Shown: piece after piece, positions 1 through 9,123 of the stretch
How positions within the stretch are numbered: the stretch's first letter is position 1
Layout of the letters: each line of letters starts with the position of its first letter
Origin: Pseudomonas sp. Q1-7
Lineage (GTDB): Bacteria; Pseudomonadota; Gammaproteobacteria; Pseudomonadales; Pseudomonadaceae
Reading direction: 5' to 3'
Length of the DNA: 64,000 bases
Assembly (NCBI RefSeq): GCF_028010285.1
Contig: NZ_CP116304.1
Location: 695,501 to 759,500 of the forward strand
Made by a program: the position numbers and the translations under genes
The notes under the pieces: generated by a model
What the model was told of the DNA's origin: nothing
Seen by the model: the letters and a program-made list of their open reading frames with translations, nothing else
Database searches by the model: none

Positions 1-1
1 G

Positions 2-757
2 TTTGTACGAGTCAAGCAGCGGGTAATGCTGACCAAACCTGGAAGGCTGTATAGCGAGCAGGTGCGAGCCGCGCTGCGAAAAATCGAACGAGACACTCTG
101 TCTATCGCCGCCCACGGCACGGGAGAGGGGAGTCTCGAGTTAGCAGTGTTGCCAACCTTTGCCACGGAATGGCTGATACCACGACTTCCAAGCTTTTACG
201 CACAACATCCGGGAATGAAAGTGAATATGGGGGTACGGACGAACCCATTTTCTTTTGATGAAGAGCACTTTGAGGCTGCTATACACCATGGCAAGCCTGT
301 CTGGCCACGCGCGACTTCAGATCTCTTGTTCGGCGAAACAATGATTGTAATCGCTCGGAGTGATCTAATCGGCGATAGCATCAAGGAGCCAGCTGACGTT
401 CTAAAGTTTCCACTTCTATATTCAACAACTCGCCCTGAGTCATGGCGGCAGTGGTTCGATGCAGCGCAAATTCCAGAGGATGCAGTTCCCGTGCAGAGCG
501 TTGGATTCGAGCTACATTCAATGGTGATCCGAGCGGCAGAGGCTGGCTTGGGTATAGCATTGGTGCCGGAGTTTTTTATCTCTGACGCTGTTTGGGCGAG
601 TGGTGTTGTTCGTGCGCACCAATTATCCATCCCCGCTGCTTATTCTTACTATTTGGTCTATCCGAACGACATGCGGCATAGCGGCCCGTTAGAGGCTTTC
701 CGGGAGTGGCTTCTCGATGAGGCTAAGATATTTGACGAGAAGCTAAAAGGTCACTGA
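2..757 (+). CDS. LysR-family regulator, 5' end outside window
   Basis: Transcriptional regulator of the LysR family, GcvA-like, cut by the window edge. The reading frame is already open at base 2 and gives FVRVKQR just before the first in-window ATG (26). That is the end of the winged helix-turn-helix, followed by the usual LT..G..Y stretch and linker helix. The rest is a type 2 periplasmic-fold effector domain with the family signature AAEAGLGIALVPEFF near its C-terminal third. The target genes cannot be named. The next gene to the right is on the opposite strand 420 bp away, so its target may lie upstream of the window. The family call is secure; the effector is unknown. Confidence 0.85.
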   Translation, partial: FVRVKQRVMLTKPGRLYSEQVRAALRKIERDTLSIAAHGTGEGSLELAVLPTFATEWLIPRLPSFYAQHPGMKVNMGVRTNPFSFDEEHFEAAIHHGKPVWPRATSDLLFGETMIVIARSDLIGDSIKEPADVLKFPLLYSTTRPESWRQWFDAAQIPEDAVPVQSVGFELHSMVIRAAEAGLGIALVPEFFISDAVWASGVVRAHQLSIPAAYSYYLVYPNDMRHSGPLEAFREWLLDEAKIFDEKLKGH

Positions 758-1177
758 TCAAGTTTGTTACCGGGTACATGTTTAAACGAGGGAGTGCGAT
801 GTCCTCGCGCAAGGCTGATAGTGCTCAAAGTGGCAACTGATTCTGAGCTTGAATGCTGGCGCCCTGCACATTAGTCCAATGATATTTGGCCACTTCGAAT
901 GAAAGACGCATCCATGTAAAAAAGGCCAGTCAACCGATAAGTCTTCCGGCCTTGAGGGAACCAATACAAGCGAACAGCTAAGTCCATCAAAGAGAGAGCT
1001 ATCTCAATTTGACCAGGTACCAGCGGCCCATCAATCACTCCTGTTGCGGATCATATTACGTGCAGTGATCGTTCATGGGCCGGGACTTCCGGTACATCGG
1101 TAAGCTTCTTGAGCACCTTCGCAGGCATGAGCTGGTGCGCCGAATTGGCGACCGGCTCTAGCCAGAAGCGATGGTGG
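758..1177. other. Intergenic stretch without a convincing gene
   Basis: No frame in this 420 bp looks like a conserved protein. A 60-codon frame on the minus strand (782-964) has no ribosome binding site and no recognisable motif. The only structure I can point to is the inverted repeat at 922-953, listed separately. Confidence 0.5.
917..953 (-). terminator. Possible weak terminator for the acyl-CoA dehydrogenase transcript
   Basis: Read on the minus strand, AAGGCC and GGCCTT (948-953 and 922-927) form a 6 bp stem with a long loop, followed by a run of six T (917-922). It lies about 225 bp beyond the acyl-CoA dehydrogenase stop. The short stem makes this weak. Confidence 0.35.
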
Positions 1178-2332
1178 TTATAGCTGAGCGTCGCGAATCA
1201 TATTGCGAGCGATGACGACCTGCTGGATCTGCGTGGTGCCTTCGTAGATTCGGAACAAACGTACGTCGCGATAGAAGCGTTCGATAGCGTATTCGCTTAC
1301 GTAGCCGGCGCCACCATGGATCTGTACGCAGCGATCAGCTACGCGGCCGCACATCTCGGTGGCGAACATCTTGGCACAGGAGGCCTCAGTGCTGACATTG
1401 CGGCCGTCGTCACGCTTGCGCGCTGCATCCAGAACCATGCAGCGAGCGGCGTAGAGTTCGGCTTTGCTGTCGGCCAGCATGGCCTGGATCAGCTGGAACT
1501 CGGCGATCGGCTTGCCGAACTGTTTACGCTCGACGGCATACCGGAGTGCATCGTCAAGCATGCGCTCAGCTGCGCCTACACTAAGCGCGGCAATGTGCAG
1601 GCGCCCTTTGTCGAGTACTTTCATGGCGGTTTTGAATCCGACACCTTCGACGCCACCGATGAGCTGGCTGGCAGGGACACGTACGTTGTCGAAAATCACA
1701 TCGCAAGTGTGCGCACCTTTCTGGCCCATCTTGTGGTCGGGCTTGCCCAGCGAGATGCCTGGGGTGCCGCGCTCGACAATGAACGCGCTGATACCGCCAG
1801 CGCCCTTGATTTCAGGGTTGGTGCGCGCCATCACAGTGTAGATGCCTGCGTGCGGTGCATTGGTGATGAAGCGTTTGGTGCCGTTGAGTACGTAGCTATC
1901 GCCGTCGCGTACTGCCGTGGTCTTCAGCGAGGCTGCGTCGGAACCAGCGTCCGGCTCGGTGAGGCAGAAGGAACTGAGCAGCTCGCCGCTGGCCAGCTTC
2001 GGCAGGAAGTGGCGCTTCTGTTCTTCGGTACCGTCGACCAGGATGCCAATCGAGCCGATCCCATTGTTGGTACCGATGTAGGAGCGGAAGGCCGGAGAGG
2101 TGCGCCCAAGTTCGAAGGCAATGTTCACCTCCTCTTCCATGGTAACGCCAAGGCCACCGAATTCTTCGGGGATGGTCAGGCCAAACAGACCCATTTCCCG
2201 CATCTGATCGACGATGTCTTGTGGAATGGCGTCGGTTTCCGCCACTTCGTTTTCGCGAGGGATCAGTTCCTGGTCGACGAACTGGCGAATGGAGTCCAGC
2301 AGTATCTGCAGGGTTTCGGGGTCACGGATCAT
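1178..2332 (-). CDS. Acyl-CoA dehydrogenase
   Basis: FAD-dependent acyl-CoA dehydrogenase (384 aa, usual length) that makes the alpha,beta double bond in an acyl-CoA and passes electrons to electron-transfer flavoprotein. Visible family signatures are LTEPDAGSD at residues 124-132, RKQFGKPI at 269-276 and YEGTTQIQ near 363-370, where Glu364 is in the position of the catalytic base of the short/medium-chain and glutaryl-type enzymes. It lies 59 bp behind the IclR regulator on the same strand and is probably co-transcribed with it. The divergent genes to the right supply the following beta-oxidation steps, and etfBA further right can be its electron acceptor. Substrate inferred only: a short acyl or dicarboxylyl-CoA. 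Confidence 0.9.
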   Translation of the reverse strand: MIRDPETLQILLDSIRQFVDQELIPRENEVAETDAIPQDIVDQMREMGLFGLTIPEEFGGLGVTMEEEVNIAFELGRTSPAFRSYIGTNNGIGSIGILVDGTEEQKRHFLPKLASGELLSSFCLTEPDAGSDAASLKTTAVRDGDSYVLNGTKRFITNAPHAGIYTVMARTNPEIKGAGGISAFIVERGTPGISLGKPDHKMGQKGAHTCDVIFDNVRVPASQLIGGVEGVGFKTAMKVLDKGRLHIAALSVGAAERMLDDALRYAVERKQFGKPIAEFQLIQAMLADSKAELYAARCMVLDAARKRDDGRNVSTEASCAKMFATEMCGRVADRCVQIHGGAGYVSEYAIERFYRDVRLFRIYEGTTQIQQVVIARNMIRDAQL

Positions 2333-2391
2333 GTGCTCTCCTCAAGGCCCAAAATCGGGCCGGTGTGGCTGGGCACCGTCACCCCTTGGGG

Positions 2392-3258
2392 TCAGCGAGC
2401 GGCGGCGCCAATGTTGTTAACCATGTTGATCAGGCGAGGCCCGATATCGTCTTCGAGCTTCTCGCGTGGTAGCTGGAAGCTCGGTCCGCCGCAGTTGAAG
2501 GCCAGCAGCCCATACTGCGGATGTACCAAGGGCACAGCGACAGAGTTGACGTCGCGGTGCCACTCGCCGATCGACAGGCAATAGCCGTAATCGGCGTAAT
2601 CCCTGAGCGCGCGCTCCAGCCCTTTGCGCAGGGCTGGCCACTGTTCAACTTCGCGCTGACGCATATGTTCAAGCAGGAATTCCCGCTCGTTCTCCGGCAT
2701 CGCGGCCAGGCATGCTCGGCCTACCGAGCTCTGCGCTAGCGGCAGGTAGGTTCCGATCTGCCTGCGCATCGTCATGTTTCCCTGGCCCTGTACTACATCC
2801 AGGTAAACCATCTGCAATCTGTCGCGGGCTGCCATGGCAACGGCAGCCTGCGCATGGTTTGCCAGCTGTTCCATCAGTGGATGCGCGACAGTCCTGATCG
2901 ACAGGTTGGAGAGCATCGCGTAGCCAAATCCGAGCACGCCTACATCCAGCTGATACTTGCCCGAGTGCAGCTCTCGCTTCAGACAGCCCAAGCGCATCAG
3001 CGTGTTGGTCAGCCGCGTCACGGTCGGCTTGGGTAGGCCGGTCATACGAGCCAATTCCTGATTTCCGAGCACGTTTTCGCGTGGGCTGAAGCAACGCATC
3101 AGTTCAAGACCACGGGCTAGCGCAGTGACGAACTGACCACTGTTCTCCTCCTCGTTCATCGCTGTGATGGGGTCAAGCAGGCCCTTTTCCAGGAGGGCAA
3201 GTTCGCTCTCATGGCTAGATTGCCCGCCGTCATCCCGATCCACCCTGTTGCGACGCAT
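2392..3258 (-). CDS. IclR-family transcriptional regulator
   Basis: IclR-type regulator (288 aa) with an N-terminal extension of about 40 residues, a winged helix-turn-helix at roughly 42-103 (GLPKPTVTRLTNTLMRLG) and a C-terminal GAF-like effector domain. It resembles the PcaR/PcaU/PobR branch, which controls aromatic and dicarboxylate catabolism. The start at 3258 is supported by AAGGAGGG seven bases upstream. It is divergent from the beta-oxidation operon, and the 236 bp gap holds three copies of a TTTCGTC/GACGAAA palindrome that are probably its operators. A decayed relative of this protein's central part lies at 11911-12114. Confidence 0.9.
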   Translation of the reverse strand: MRRNRVDRDDGGQSSHESELALLEKGLLDPITAMNEEENSGQFVTALARGLELMRCFSPRENVLGNQELARMTGLPKPTVTRLTNTLMRLGCLKRELHSGKYQLDVGVLGFGYAMLSNLSIRTVAHPLMEQLANHAQAAVAMAARDRLQMVYLDVVQGQGNMTMRRQIGTYLPLAQSSVGRACLAAMPENEREFLLEHMRQREVEQWPALRKGLERALRDYADYGYCLSIGEWHRDVNSVAVPLVHPQYGLLAFNCGGPSFQLPREKLEDDIGPRLINMVNNIGAAAR

Positions 3259-3300
3259 GGTAGAACCCTCCTTTTCAAGAAATCAAGAAAATAAAATTGA

Positions 3301-3317
3301 GTTTCGTCAGGCGAAAT
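3301..3317. promoter_or_regulatory. Candidate IclR operator, site 1
   Basis: Imperfect palindrome GTTTCGTCAGGCGAAAT, 43 bp upstream of the iclR-type start codon. It shares its half-site with the perfect palindrome at 3463-3479. Position and repetition suggest autoregulation. Confidence 0.6.
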
Positions 3318-3392
3318 TCTAACGTTTTCTGCTGATTGCGCCAATCGCTCATTCAGATATTTGTTTAAGTTATTGATATATATGAAATTTAT

Positions 3393-3408
3393 ATTTTGTC
3401 AGACGCTT
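3393..3408. promoter_or_regulatory. Candidate IclR operator, degenerate site 2
   Basis: ATTTTGTCAGACGCTT, a poorer copy of the same motif in the middle of the divergent intergenic region within AT-rich DNA likely to contain the promoters. Confidence 0.4.
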
Positions 3409-3462
3409 GGCGTTTACATCCAGGTTGACCTGTCTCTATGATGATCACAAATACGAAATCGC

Positions 3463-3479
3463 GTTTCGTCTGACGAAAC
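3463..3479. promoter_or_regulatory. Candidate IclR operator, perfect palindrome
   Basis: GTTTCGTC-T-GACGAAAC, an 8-1-8 perfect inverted repeat. An overlapping ACGAAA/TTTCGT pair begins at 3453. It ends 15 bp before the enoyl-CoA hydratase ATG, so bound protein would block transcription initiation or early elongation. Confidence 0.65.
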
Positions 3480-3494
3480 TTGGTTGGAGGCAGT

Positions 3495-4280
3495 ATGAGT
3501 TCCCAAGAAGACACCCTCGTCCATGTGCAGATTCAAGAGAACGGCGTGGCGATTGTCCGCATTGACCGTCCTGAGGCGCGTAACGCGCTTAACACCCGCG
3601 TGCGTCAGCAGTTGGCCGAGCATTTCCGTGCTCTTGCCAGCGACTCGCGAGTGCGGGCAATCGTCCTGACCGGTGGCGAGAGTTGCTTCGTCGCCGGAGC
3701 TGACATTCGCGAGTTCGCCCAGGCTACCCCGATCGAGATGTACCTTCGGCATACCGAGTACTTGTGGGAGGCGATCAGCCGCTGCCCGAAGCCAGTCATT
3801 GCAGCAGTGAATGGCTTCGCCTTGGGCGGAGGCTGCGAACTTGCCATGCATTGCGATCTCATCGTTGCCGGTGAGTCGGCCCGATTCGGTCAGCCTGAGG
3901 TGAAGCTGGGGCTCATGCCCGGGGCCGGTGGCACCCAGCGCTTGATTCGCGCGGTAGGCAAATTCCATGCGATGCGAATCGCCCTGACCGGCTGCTTAGT
4001 TAAGGCCCCTGAAGCGTTGGCCATCGGCATGGTCAGTGAAGTTGTGAGCGATGATCGGACATTGTCGCGAGCGCTTGAGCTCGCCTCGGAGATTGCAGCA
4101 CTACCGCCGTTGGCAGTAGCGCAGATCAAAGAGGTGCTGCTGTGCGGTGCCGATCTGCCGTTGGACAGCGCGCTGACGCTGGAGCGCAAGGCTTTCCAGC
4201 TGCTGTTTGACTCGCAAGACCAAAAGGAAGGCGCAGCCGCCTTCCTGGAAAAACGTGAAGCCATCTTCAAGGGGGAGTGA
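3495..4280 (+). CDS. Enoyl-CoA hydratase/isomerase family protein
   Basis: Crotonase-fold enzyme (261 aa) that hydrates trans-2-enoyl-CoA to 3-hydroxyacyl-CoA. The oxyanion-hole segment GADIREF is at about 68-74. ALGGGCELAMHCD contains Glu115, and PEVKLGLMPGAGGTQRL contains Glu135; these are the two catalytic acids of true hydratases. I chose ATG 3495 because GGAGG (3486-3490) sits four bases upstream; an in-frame TTG at 3480 has no such site. First gene of the rightward operon, followed one base later by the 3-hydroxyacyl-CoA dehydrogenase. Confidence 0.9.
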   Translation: MSSQEDTLVHVQIQENGVAIVRIDRPEARNALNTRVRQQLAEHFRALASDSRVRAIVLTGGESCFVAGADIREFAQATPIEMYLRHTEYLWEAISRCPKPVIAAVNGFALGGGCELAMHCDLIVAGESARFGQPEVKLGLMPGAGGTQRLIRAVGKFHAMRIALTGCLVKAPEALAIGMVSEVVSDDRTLSRALELASEIAALPPLAVAQIKEVLLCGADLPLDSALTLERKAFQLLFDSQDQKEGAAAFLEKREAIFKGE

Positions 4281-4281
4281 C

Positions 4282-5811
4282 ATGACACGCAGTATCGAGC
4301 GTATGGCCATCGTCGGTACCGGTGTCATGGGCACCGGCATTGCCCAGATCGCCGTACAGGCTGGCATCCAGGTTCAACTATTCGATGCCCGGGAGGGCGC
4401 TGCACAGGCTGCCTGCGACAACCTCAAGAGGACCTTCGACAAGTTGGTGGAGAAGGGCAAGATTCCGGCTGACGAAGCACAGGCAGCAGTGGAGCGACTA
4501 CAGGTCGCGACCGCCTTGGAGCGACTGAGCGATGCCCAATTGGTGGTGGAAGCCATCATCGAGCGGTTGGACATAAAGCAGAAACTCCTCGCTGAGCTGG
4601 AGGTAGTAGTTGCCGCCGAATGCATTTTGGCTACCAATACATCGTCGCTGTCGGTGACCAGTATTGCCCGAAACTGCCGTCATCCCGAGCGCGTGGCTGG
4701 TTTCCATTTCTTCAACCCGGTACCGCTGATGAAAGTCGTCGAAGTGATTGACGGCTTAGCTACCGATCCGGCCGTAGGTGATTGCTTGCAGGCGCTTGCG
4801 ACGCGCATGGGGCACCGTGGCATCCGCGCGAAGGATACTCCCGGATTCATCATCAACCACGCTGGCCGCGCCTACAGCACAGAGGCGCTGCAGATCCTCA
4901 AGGAGGGCGTGGCTGAGCCAGCCGATATCGATCGCATCCTGCGCGAGGGTATGGGCTTCCGTATGGGGCCGCTGGAGCTCTTCGATCTCACTGCTCTTGA
5001 TGTCTCGCATCCAGTAATCGAGTCGATCTACAACCAGTTCTATCAGGATCCTCGCTATCGGCCGGCCGCGCTTACACGCCTGATGCTTGAGGCAGGGCAC
5101 GTAGGGCGCAAGGTTGGACGCGGCTTCTACCGCTATCAGGATGGGCAGATGATCGATGCTCCCGCCCCGCAGTTGGTGCCGACGGTGCAGGTTCTACCAC
5201 CGGTTTGGATCGGGGCAGAGAATGAGCAAGATGGCGTCACCCTGGGCGCGTTGGTGCAGAGATTGGGCGGGCGTTTGGAGCGGGGCGAGCACCCCTCCGA
5301 GGAAGCACTCTGCTTGTTGGCGCCTTATGGCCGTGATGCAAGCAGCGCCTGTCTGCGCTTCGGCACCGATCCGGCACGCACTATATGCATCGACATGCTG
5401 CTGGACCTACAGCGCCACCGCTGCCTGATGCAGACGCCCGCGACTGCACCAATCATGCGTGAAGCTGCTCATGCATTGTTGGCTGGGGACGGCGTCGGCG
5501 TGACCGTTATCAACGACAGTGTTGGTTTCGTCGCCCAGCGCGTAATGGCCATGATCGTTAACTTGGCTGGCGACATCGTTCAGCAAAGGATCTCCACCGT
5601 GGATGACCTGGATGAGGGGGTGCGTCGTGGTCTGGGGTATCCGCATGGGCCACTTGCTTGGGGTGATGAGTTGGGCGCGAAGCGCCTGCTGGAAATTCTT
5701 GAGCGCATGTCCTACCTGACTGGTGATCCGCGCTATCGCCCCGGACCCTGGCTGCGGCGCCGAGCTGAGCTGGGACTTTCCCTGCGCCAACCCGAACCGG
5801 CGCTTGCCTAA
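4282..5811 (+). CDS. 3-hydroxyacyl-CoA dehydrogenase, PaaH type
   Basis: NAD-dependent 3-hydroxyacyl-CoA dehydrogenase (509 aa). The Rossmann motif GTGVMGTGIAQIA is at 12-24 and the catalytic His is in FHFFNPVP (His142). The protein is longer than the roughly 280 aa single-domain enzymes because the C-terminal dimerisation domain is present twice (about 185-285 and 400-500), as in PaaH/PaaC-like enzymes. ATG 4282 follows the upstream stop by one base with GGGGGAG as binding site, so the two genes are translationally linked. It oxidises the hydratase product to 3-oxoacyl-CoA. Confidence 0.9.
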   Translation: MTRSIERMAIVGTGVMGTGIAQIAVQAGIQVQLFDAREGAAQAACDNLKRTFDKLVEKGKIPADEAQAAVERLQVATALERLSDAQLVVEAIIERLDIKQKLLAELEVVVAAECILATNTSSLSVTSIARNCRHPERVAGFHFFNPVPLMKVVEVIDGLATDPAVGDCLQALATRMGHRGIRAKDTPGFIINHAGRAYSTEALQILKEGVAEPADIDRILREGMGFRMGPLELFDLTALDVSHPVIESIYNQFYQDPRYRPAALTRLMLEAGHVGRKVGRGFYRYQDGQMIDAPAPQLVPTVQVLPPVWIGAENEQDGVTLGALVQRLGGRLERGEHPSEEALCLLAPYGRDASSACLRFGTDPARTICIDMLLDLQRHRCLMQTPATAPIMREAAHALLAGDGVGVTVINDSVGFVAQRVMAMIVNLAGDIVQQRISTVDDLDEGVRRGLGYPHGPLAWGDELGAKRLLEILERMSYLTGDPRYRPGPWLRRRAELGLSLRQPEPALA

Positions 5812-5841
5812 ACCTTCATTCAACTGACCTGGGAACATTTC

Positions 5842-7044
5842 ATGCTCAATGCATTTCTGTATGCCGGCCTGCGTACACCCTTTGGGCGCCATGGCGGTGC
5901 ACTTGCTCCGGTTCGTCCGGACGATCTCGCTGCTCTTGTGATTCGTGAACTGCTGGCCCGAAATGGCGTGCCGGGTGACGCTGTTGAGGATGTGATCCTC
6001 GGCAACACCAACCAGGCCGGCGAAGACAGCCGAAACATTGCCCGTCATGCCGCCTTGCTGGCCGGCCTGCCAGTGACTGTGCCGGGGCAGACGGTTAACC
6101 GCCTGTGCGCCAGCGGCTTGGCGGCGGTAATCGATGCCGCGCGGGCGGTGACCTGCGGTGAGGGCGATCTGTTTGTCGCCGGTGGCGTGGAAAGCATGTC
6201 TCGCGCGCCATTCGTGATTGCCAAGGCCGAAGCGGCCTACAGCCGTGACTTCACAGCGTTCGACAGTACGATCGGTGCACGCTTTCCCAACCCGCGAATC
6301 GTTGAGGCTTTTGGCAACGACAGCATGCCGCAGACTGGCGACAACGTGGCTCATGAATATGGCATCAGCCGCGAGGAGGCCGACCGTTTCGCCGCAGCTT
6401 CCCAAGCGCGCTACGAAGCGGCTCGAAGTCTCGGTTTCTTCGCCGACGAGATTATGCCTGTCAGTGTGCCCACCGGCCGTAAGACGCCGCCCAGAATCGT
6501 CGAGCATGACGAGCATCCTCGTCCCGAGTCCGACCAGGCTGCCCTGGCACGGCTGCGGCCACTGTTCGACGGTGGGGTTGTCACCGCAGGCAATGCATCT
6601 GGTGTGAACGATGGTGCAGCAGCTTTGCTGATCGGTTCTGCTGCAGCAGGTGAGCGCTTCGGCCTTAAACCAATGGCCCGCATTCTCTCCGCAGCCGCGG
6701 TCGGTGTAGAGCCGCGCATCATGGGCGTCGGACCGGTTGAGGCGATCAACAAGGCGCTTCAGCGCGCCGGGCTGAGTCTGGCAGACATGGACATCATTGA
6801 GATCAACGAGGCCTTCGCCTCCCAGGTACTGGTTTGCCTGCGCGGACTCGGCGTTGCCTTCGACGATATTCGCGTAAATCCCAATGGTGGTGCAATTGCA
6901 GTGGGGCACCCGCTGGGTGCTTCCGGTGCGCGGCTTGCCCTAAGTGCAGCACGAGAGTTGCAGTGCAGTGGTGGGCGCTATGCGGTTGTGAGTCTGTGCA
7001 TCGGTGTCGGCCAGGGGCTGGCGATGGTGATCGAGCGTGTGTAA
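5842..7044 (+). CDS. Thiolase (3-oxoadipyl-CoA thiolase-like)
   Basis: Thiolase-family acyl-CoA acetyltransferase (400 aa) that cleaves 3-oxoacyl-CoA with CoA. The nucleophile Cys89 is in NRLCASGL, followed by GGVESMSRAPF; the catalytic pair is His356 (GHPLGASG) and Cys386 (CIGVGQG), with NEAFA between. Overall wording is closest to the PcaF/PaaJ group acting on 3-oxoadipyl-CoA, which is one reason to suspect a dicarboxylate substrate for the operon. It lies 30 bp after the dehydrogenase and 25 bp before the CoA transferase. Confidence 0.88.
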   Translation: MLNAFLYAGLRTPFGRHGGALAPVRPDDLAALVIRELLARNGVPGDAVEDVILGNTNQAGEDSRNIARHAALLAGLPVTVPGQTVNRLCASGLAAVIDAARAVTCGEGDLFVAGGVESMSRAPFVIAKAEAAYSRDFTAFDSTIGARFPNPRIVEAFGNDSMPQTGDNVAHEYGISREEADRFAAASQARYEAARSLGFFADEIMPVSVPTGRKTPPRIVEHDEHPRPESDQAALARLRPLFDGGVVTAGNASGVNDGAAALLIGSAAAGERFGLKPMARILSAAAVGVEPRIMGVGPVEAINKALQRAGLSLADMDIIEINEAFASQVLVCLRGLGVAFDDIRVNPNGGAIAVGHPLGASGARLALSAARELQCSGGRYAVVSLCIGVGQGLAMVIERV

Positions 7045-7069
7045 GCGCGCAGTAGCGAGGGTGTAAAAA

Positions 7070-8308
7070 ATGGGTGCACTAACCGGATACCGCGTACTGG
7101 ACCTGAGTCGAGTTTTGGCCGGCCCCTGGTGTGGCCAGCTGCTGGCTGACCTGGGAGCGGAAGTCATCAAAATCGAACGGCCTGGCGTGGGGGACGACAC
7201 CCGAGGGTGGGGGCCTCCCTACATGAAGAACGCTGACGGTTCTGACAGCTCCGAGGCGTCCTACTACCAGTCCGCCAACCGCAATAAGCTTTCGGTAGCA
7301 CTGAATCTCGCCACGCCTGAAGGGCAAGAGTTGGTTCGTGCGATGGTTTGTGAGTGCGATGTACTGATCGAAAACTATAAGGCTGGTTCACTGGCGAAGT
7401 ACGGACTCGACTACGACAGTCTGTCGAAGCTCAATCCGCGGCTGGTGTACTGCTCGATCACCGGTTTTGGTCAGACCGGCCCGCGTTCGGAAGAGCCTGG
7501 CTATGACTTCATCATCCAGGGCATGGGTGGGCTGATGAGCATCACCGGCGAGAAGGATGGGATACCGGGCGCCGGTCCCCAGAAGGTCGGGGTTGCCGTG
7601 GCTGATTTGATGACTGGTCTGTATTCCACCATCGCGATTCAGGCTGCATTGCTCGCGCGTCAGAAGACTGGCCGTGGGCAGCACTGTGACATGGCACTGT
7701 TGGACGTGCAGGTCGCAGCACTGGGTAATCAGAGCCAGAACTACCTGAGCACCGAGCGTTCCCCCGGGCGTCAGGGCAATGCGCACGTCAACATTGTCCC
7801 TTACCAAGTATTTTCCGCCCAGGACCGGGACTTCATCATCGCTTGCGGTAACGACGGCCAGTTCGTTGCCTTGTGCAATGTCATCGGCCTTCCTGACCTG
7901 CCGAGTGATCCGCGCTTCGCGAAAAATGCCGATCGAGTACGAAACCGCGAGGCGATCGTCAGCATGCTTGCCGAACACTTCCTTAGTGATACCGCCGACA
8001 GCTGGGTAGCCAAAATTCACGCGGCCAAGGTACCGGTAGGAGTCATCAACGATATCGGTCGGGCACTGGCCGAACCACAAGTGGTGGCTCGTGAAATGCT
8101 GGTCGATATCCCCCATGCGCTGAATCCCGAGTTCAGGATGGTTGGTAGTCCGGTGAAGCTGTCCGATACGCCCGTCCAGTACGTGCGCCCAGCACCACGT
8201 CTTGGTGAGCACACCGACGTAGTACTGAAGCGTCAGCTTGGTCTCAGCGATGCCCGTCTGAGTGAGCTCAAGGCGGCTGGGGTGATCGAACAGCTCGGGG
8301 AGCTCTGA
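7070..8308 (+). CDS. CaiB/BaiF family (type III) CoA transferase
   Basis: Type III CoA transferase (412 aa) that moves CoA between carboxylic acids. The N-terminal start [27 protein letters not shown] is split here as [10 protein letters not shown] then [10 protein letters not shown], both typical of the family. Asp179 in [10 protein letters not shown] matches the catalytic aspartate that forms the acyl anhydride. In this operon it probably activates the free acid, with succinyl-CoA or acetyl-CoA as possible donor; the donor cannot be read from sequence. Confidence 0.88.
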   Translation: MGALTGYRVLDLSRVLAGPWCGQLLADLGAEVIKIERPGVGDDTRGWGPPYMKNADGSDSSEASYYQSANRNKLSVALNLATPEGQELVRAMVCECDVLIENYKAGSLAKYGLDYDSLSKLNPRLVYCSITGFGQTGPRSEEPGYDFIIQGMGGLMSITGEKDGIPGAGPQKVGVAVADLMTGLYSTIAIQAALLARQKTGRGQHCDMALLDVQVAALGNQSQNYLSTERSPGRQGNAHVNIVPYQVFSAQDRDFIIACGNDGQFVALCNVIGLPDLPSDPRFAKNADRVRNREAIVSMLAEHFLSDTADSWVAKIHAAKVPVGVINDIGRALAEPQVVAREMLVDIPHALNPEFRMVGSPVKLSDTPVQYVRPAPRLGEHTDVVLKRQLGLSDARLSELKAAGVIEQLGEL

Positions 8309-8372
8309 CTTCCCCCTATTGTTAGAGCACATCTCCGGGTTTGCTCCGCTCATATTGTTTTTGGAGACTCTT

Positions 8373-9122
8373 ATGAAAGTCCTCGTTGCCGTTAAACGAG
8401 TGGTCGACTACAACGTCAAAGTCCGCGTCAAGGCGGATAACTCCGGCGTCGACCTCGCCAACGTGAAGATGTCGATGAACCCCTTCTGCGAAATTGCCGT
8501 GGAAGAAGCCGTTCGTCTGAAAGAAAAAGGCGTAGCGAGTGAAATCGTCGTCGTCACCATCGGCCCGAACACCGCTCAGGAGCAGCTGCGTACTGCCCTG
8601 GCCCTGGGCGCCGATCGCGCCATCCTGGTCGAGTCCGCCGACGAGCTGAACTCCCTGGCCGTGGCCAAGCTGCTCAAGGCCGTGGTCGACAAGGAGCAGC
8701 CGCAACTGGTCATCCTCGGCAAGCAGGCCATCGACAGCGACAACAACCAGACCGGCCAGATGCTGGGCGCCCTCACTGGCTACGCCCAGGGCACCTTCGC
8801 CTCCAAGGTCGAAGTGGCTAGCGACAAGGCCAACGTCACCCGTGAAATCGACGGCGGCCTGCAGACCGTGGCGCTGAACCTGCCGGCGATCGTCACCACC
8901 GACCTGCGCCTGAACGAGCCGCGCTACGCGTCGCTGCCGAACATCATGAAAGCCAAGAAGAAGCCGCTGGACGTGGTGACCCCGGACGCCCTGGGCGTTT
9001 CCACCGCGTCCACCGTGAAGACCCTGAAAGTCGAAGCACCGGCCGCCCGCCAGGCCGGTATCAAGGTCAAGTCCGTGGCCGAGCTGGTCGAGAAACTGAA
9101 GAATGAAGCGAAGGTGATCTGA
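8373..9122 (+). CDS. etfB: Electron transfer flavoprotein beta subunit
   Basis: EtfB (249 aa), the AMP-binding subunit of the heterodimeric flavoprotein that accepts electrons from acyl-CoA dehydrogenases and delivers them to ETF-ubiquinone oxidoreductase. It starts [17 protein letters not shown], and the ATG at 8373 is preceded by TTGGAGA. The signature [12 protein letters not shown] and the AMP-binding region [16 protein letters not shown] are present. Codon use is more strongly GC3-biased than in the genes to its left, as expected for a highly expressed housekeeping gene. It may be an old chromosomal neighbour rather than part of the catabolic operon. Confidence 0.95.
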   Translation: MKVLVAVKRVVDYNVKVRVKADNSGVDLANVKMSMNPFCEIAVEEAVRLKEKGVASEIVVVTIGPNTAQEQLRTALALGADRAILVESADELNSLAVAKLLKAVVDKEQPQLVILGKQAIDSDNNQTGQMLGALTGYAQGTFASKVEVASDKANVTREIDGGLQTVALNLPAIVTTDLRLNEPRYASLPNIMKAKKKPLDVVTPDALGVSTASTVKTLKVEAPAARQAGIKVKSVAELVEKLKNEAKVI

Positions 9123-9123
9123 G

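Noticed and set aside
782..964. 60-codon minus-strand frame before the acyl-CoA dehydrogenase stop region
   Set aside because: No start signal, no motif, and it covers the weak terminator hairpin.
1316..2584. Long plus-strand frame of 422 codons opposite the acyl-CoA dehydrogenase and the IclR gene
   Set aside because: It is the antisense shadow of two well-supported genes in high-GC DNA; it spans both and has no family motif.
5407..6909. 500-codon minus-strand frame opposite the dehydrogenase and thiolase genes
   Set aside because: Antisense shadow that crosses two genes, with no ribosome binding site and no recognisable domain.
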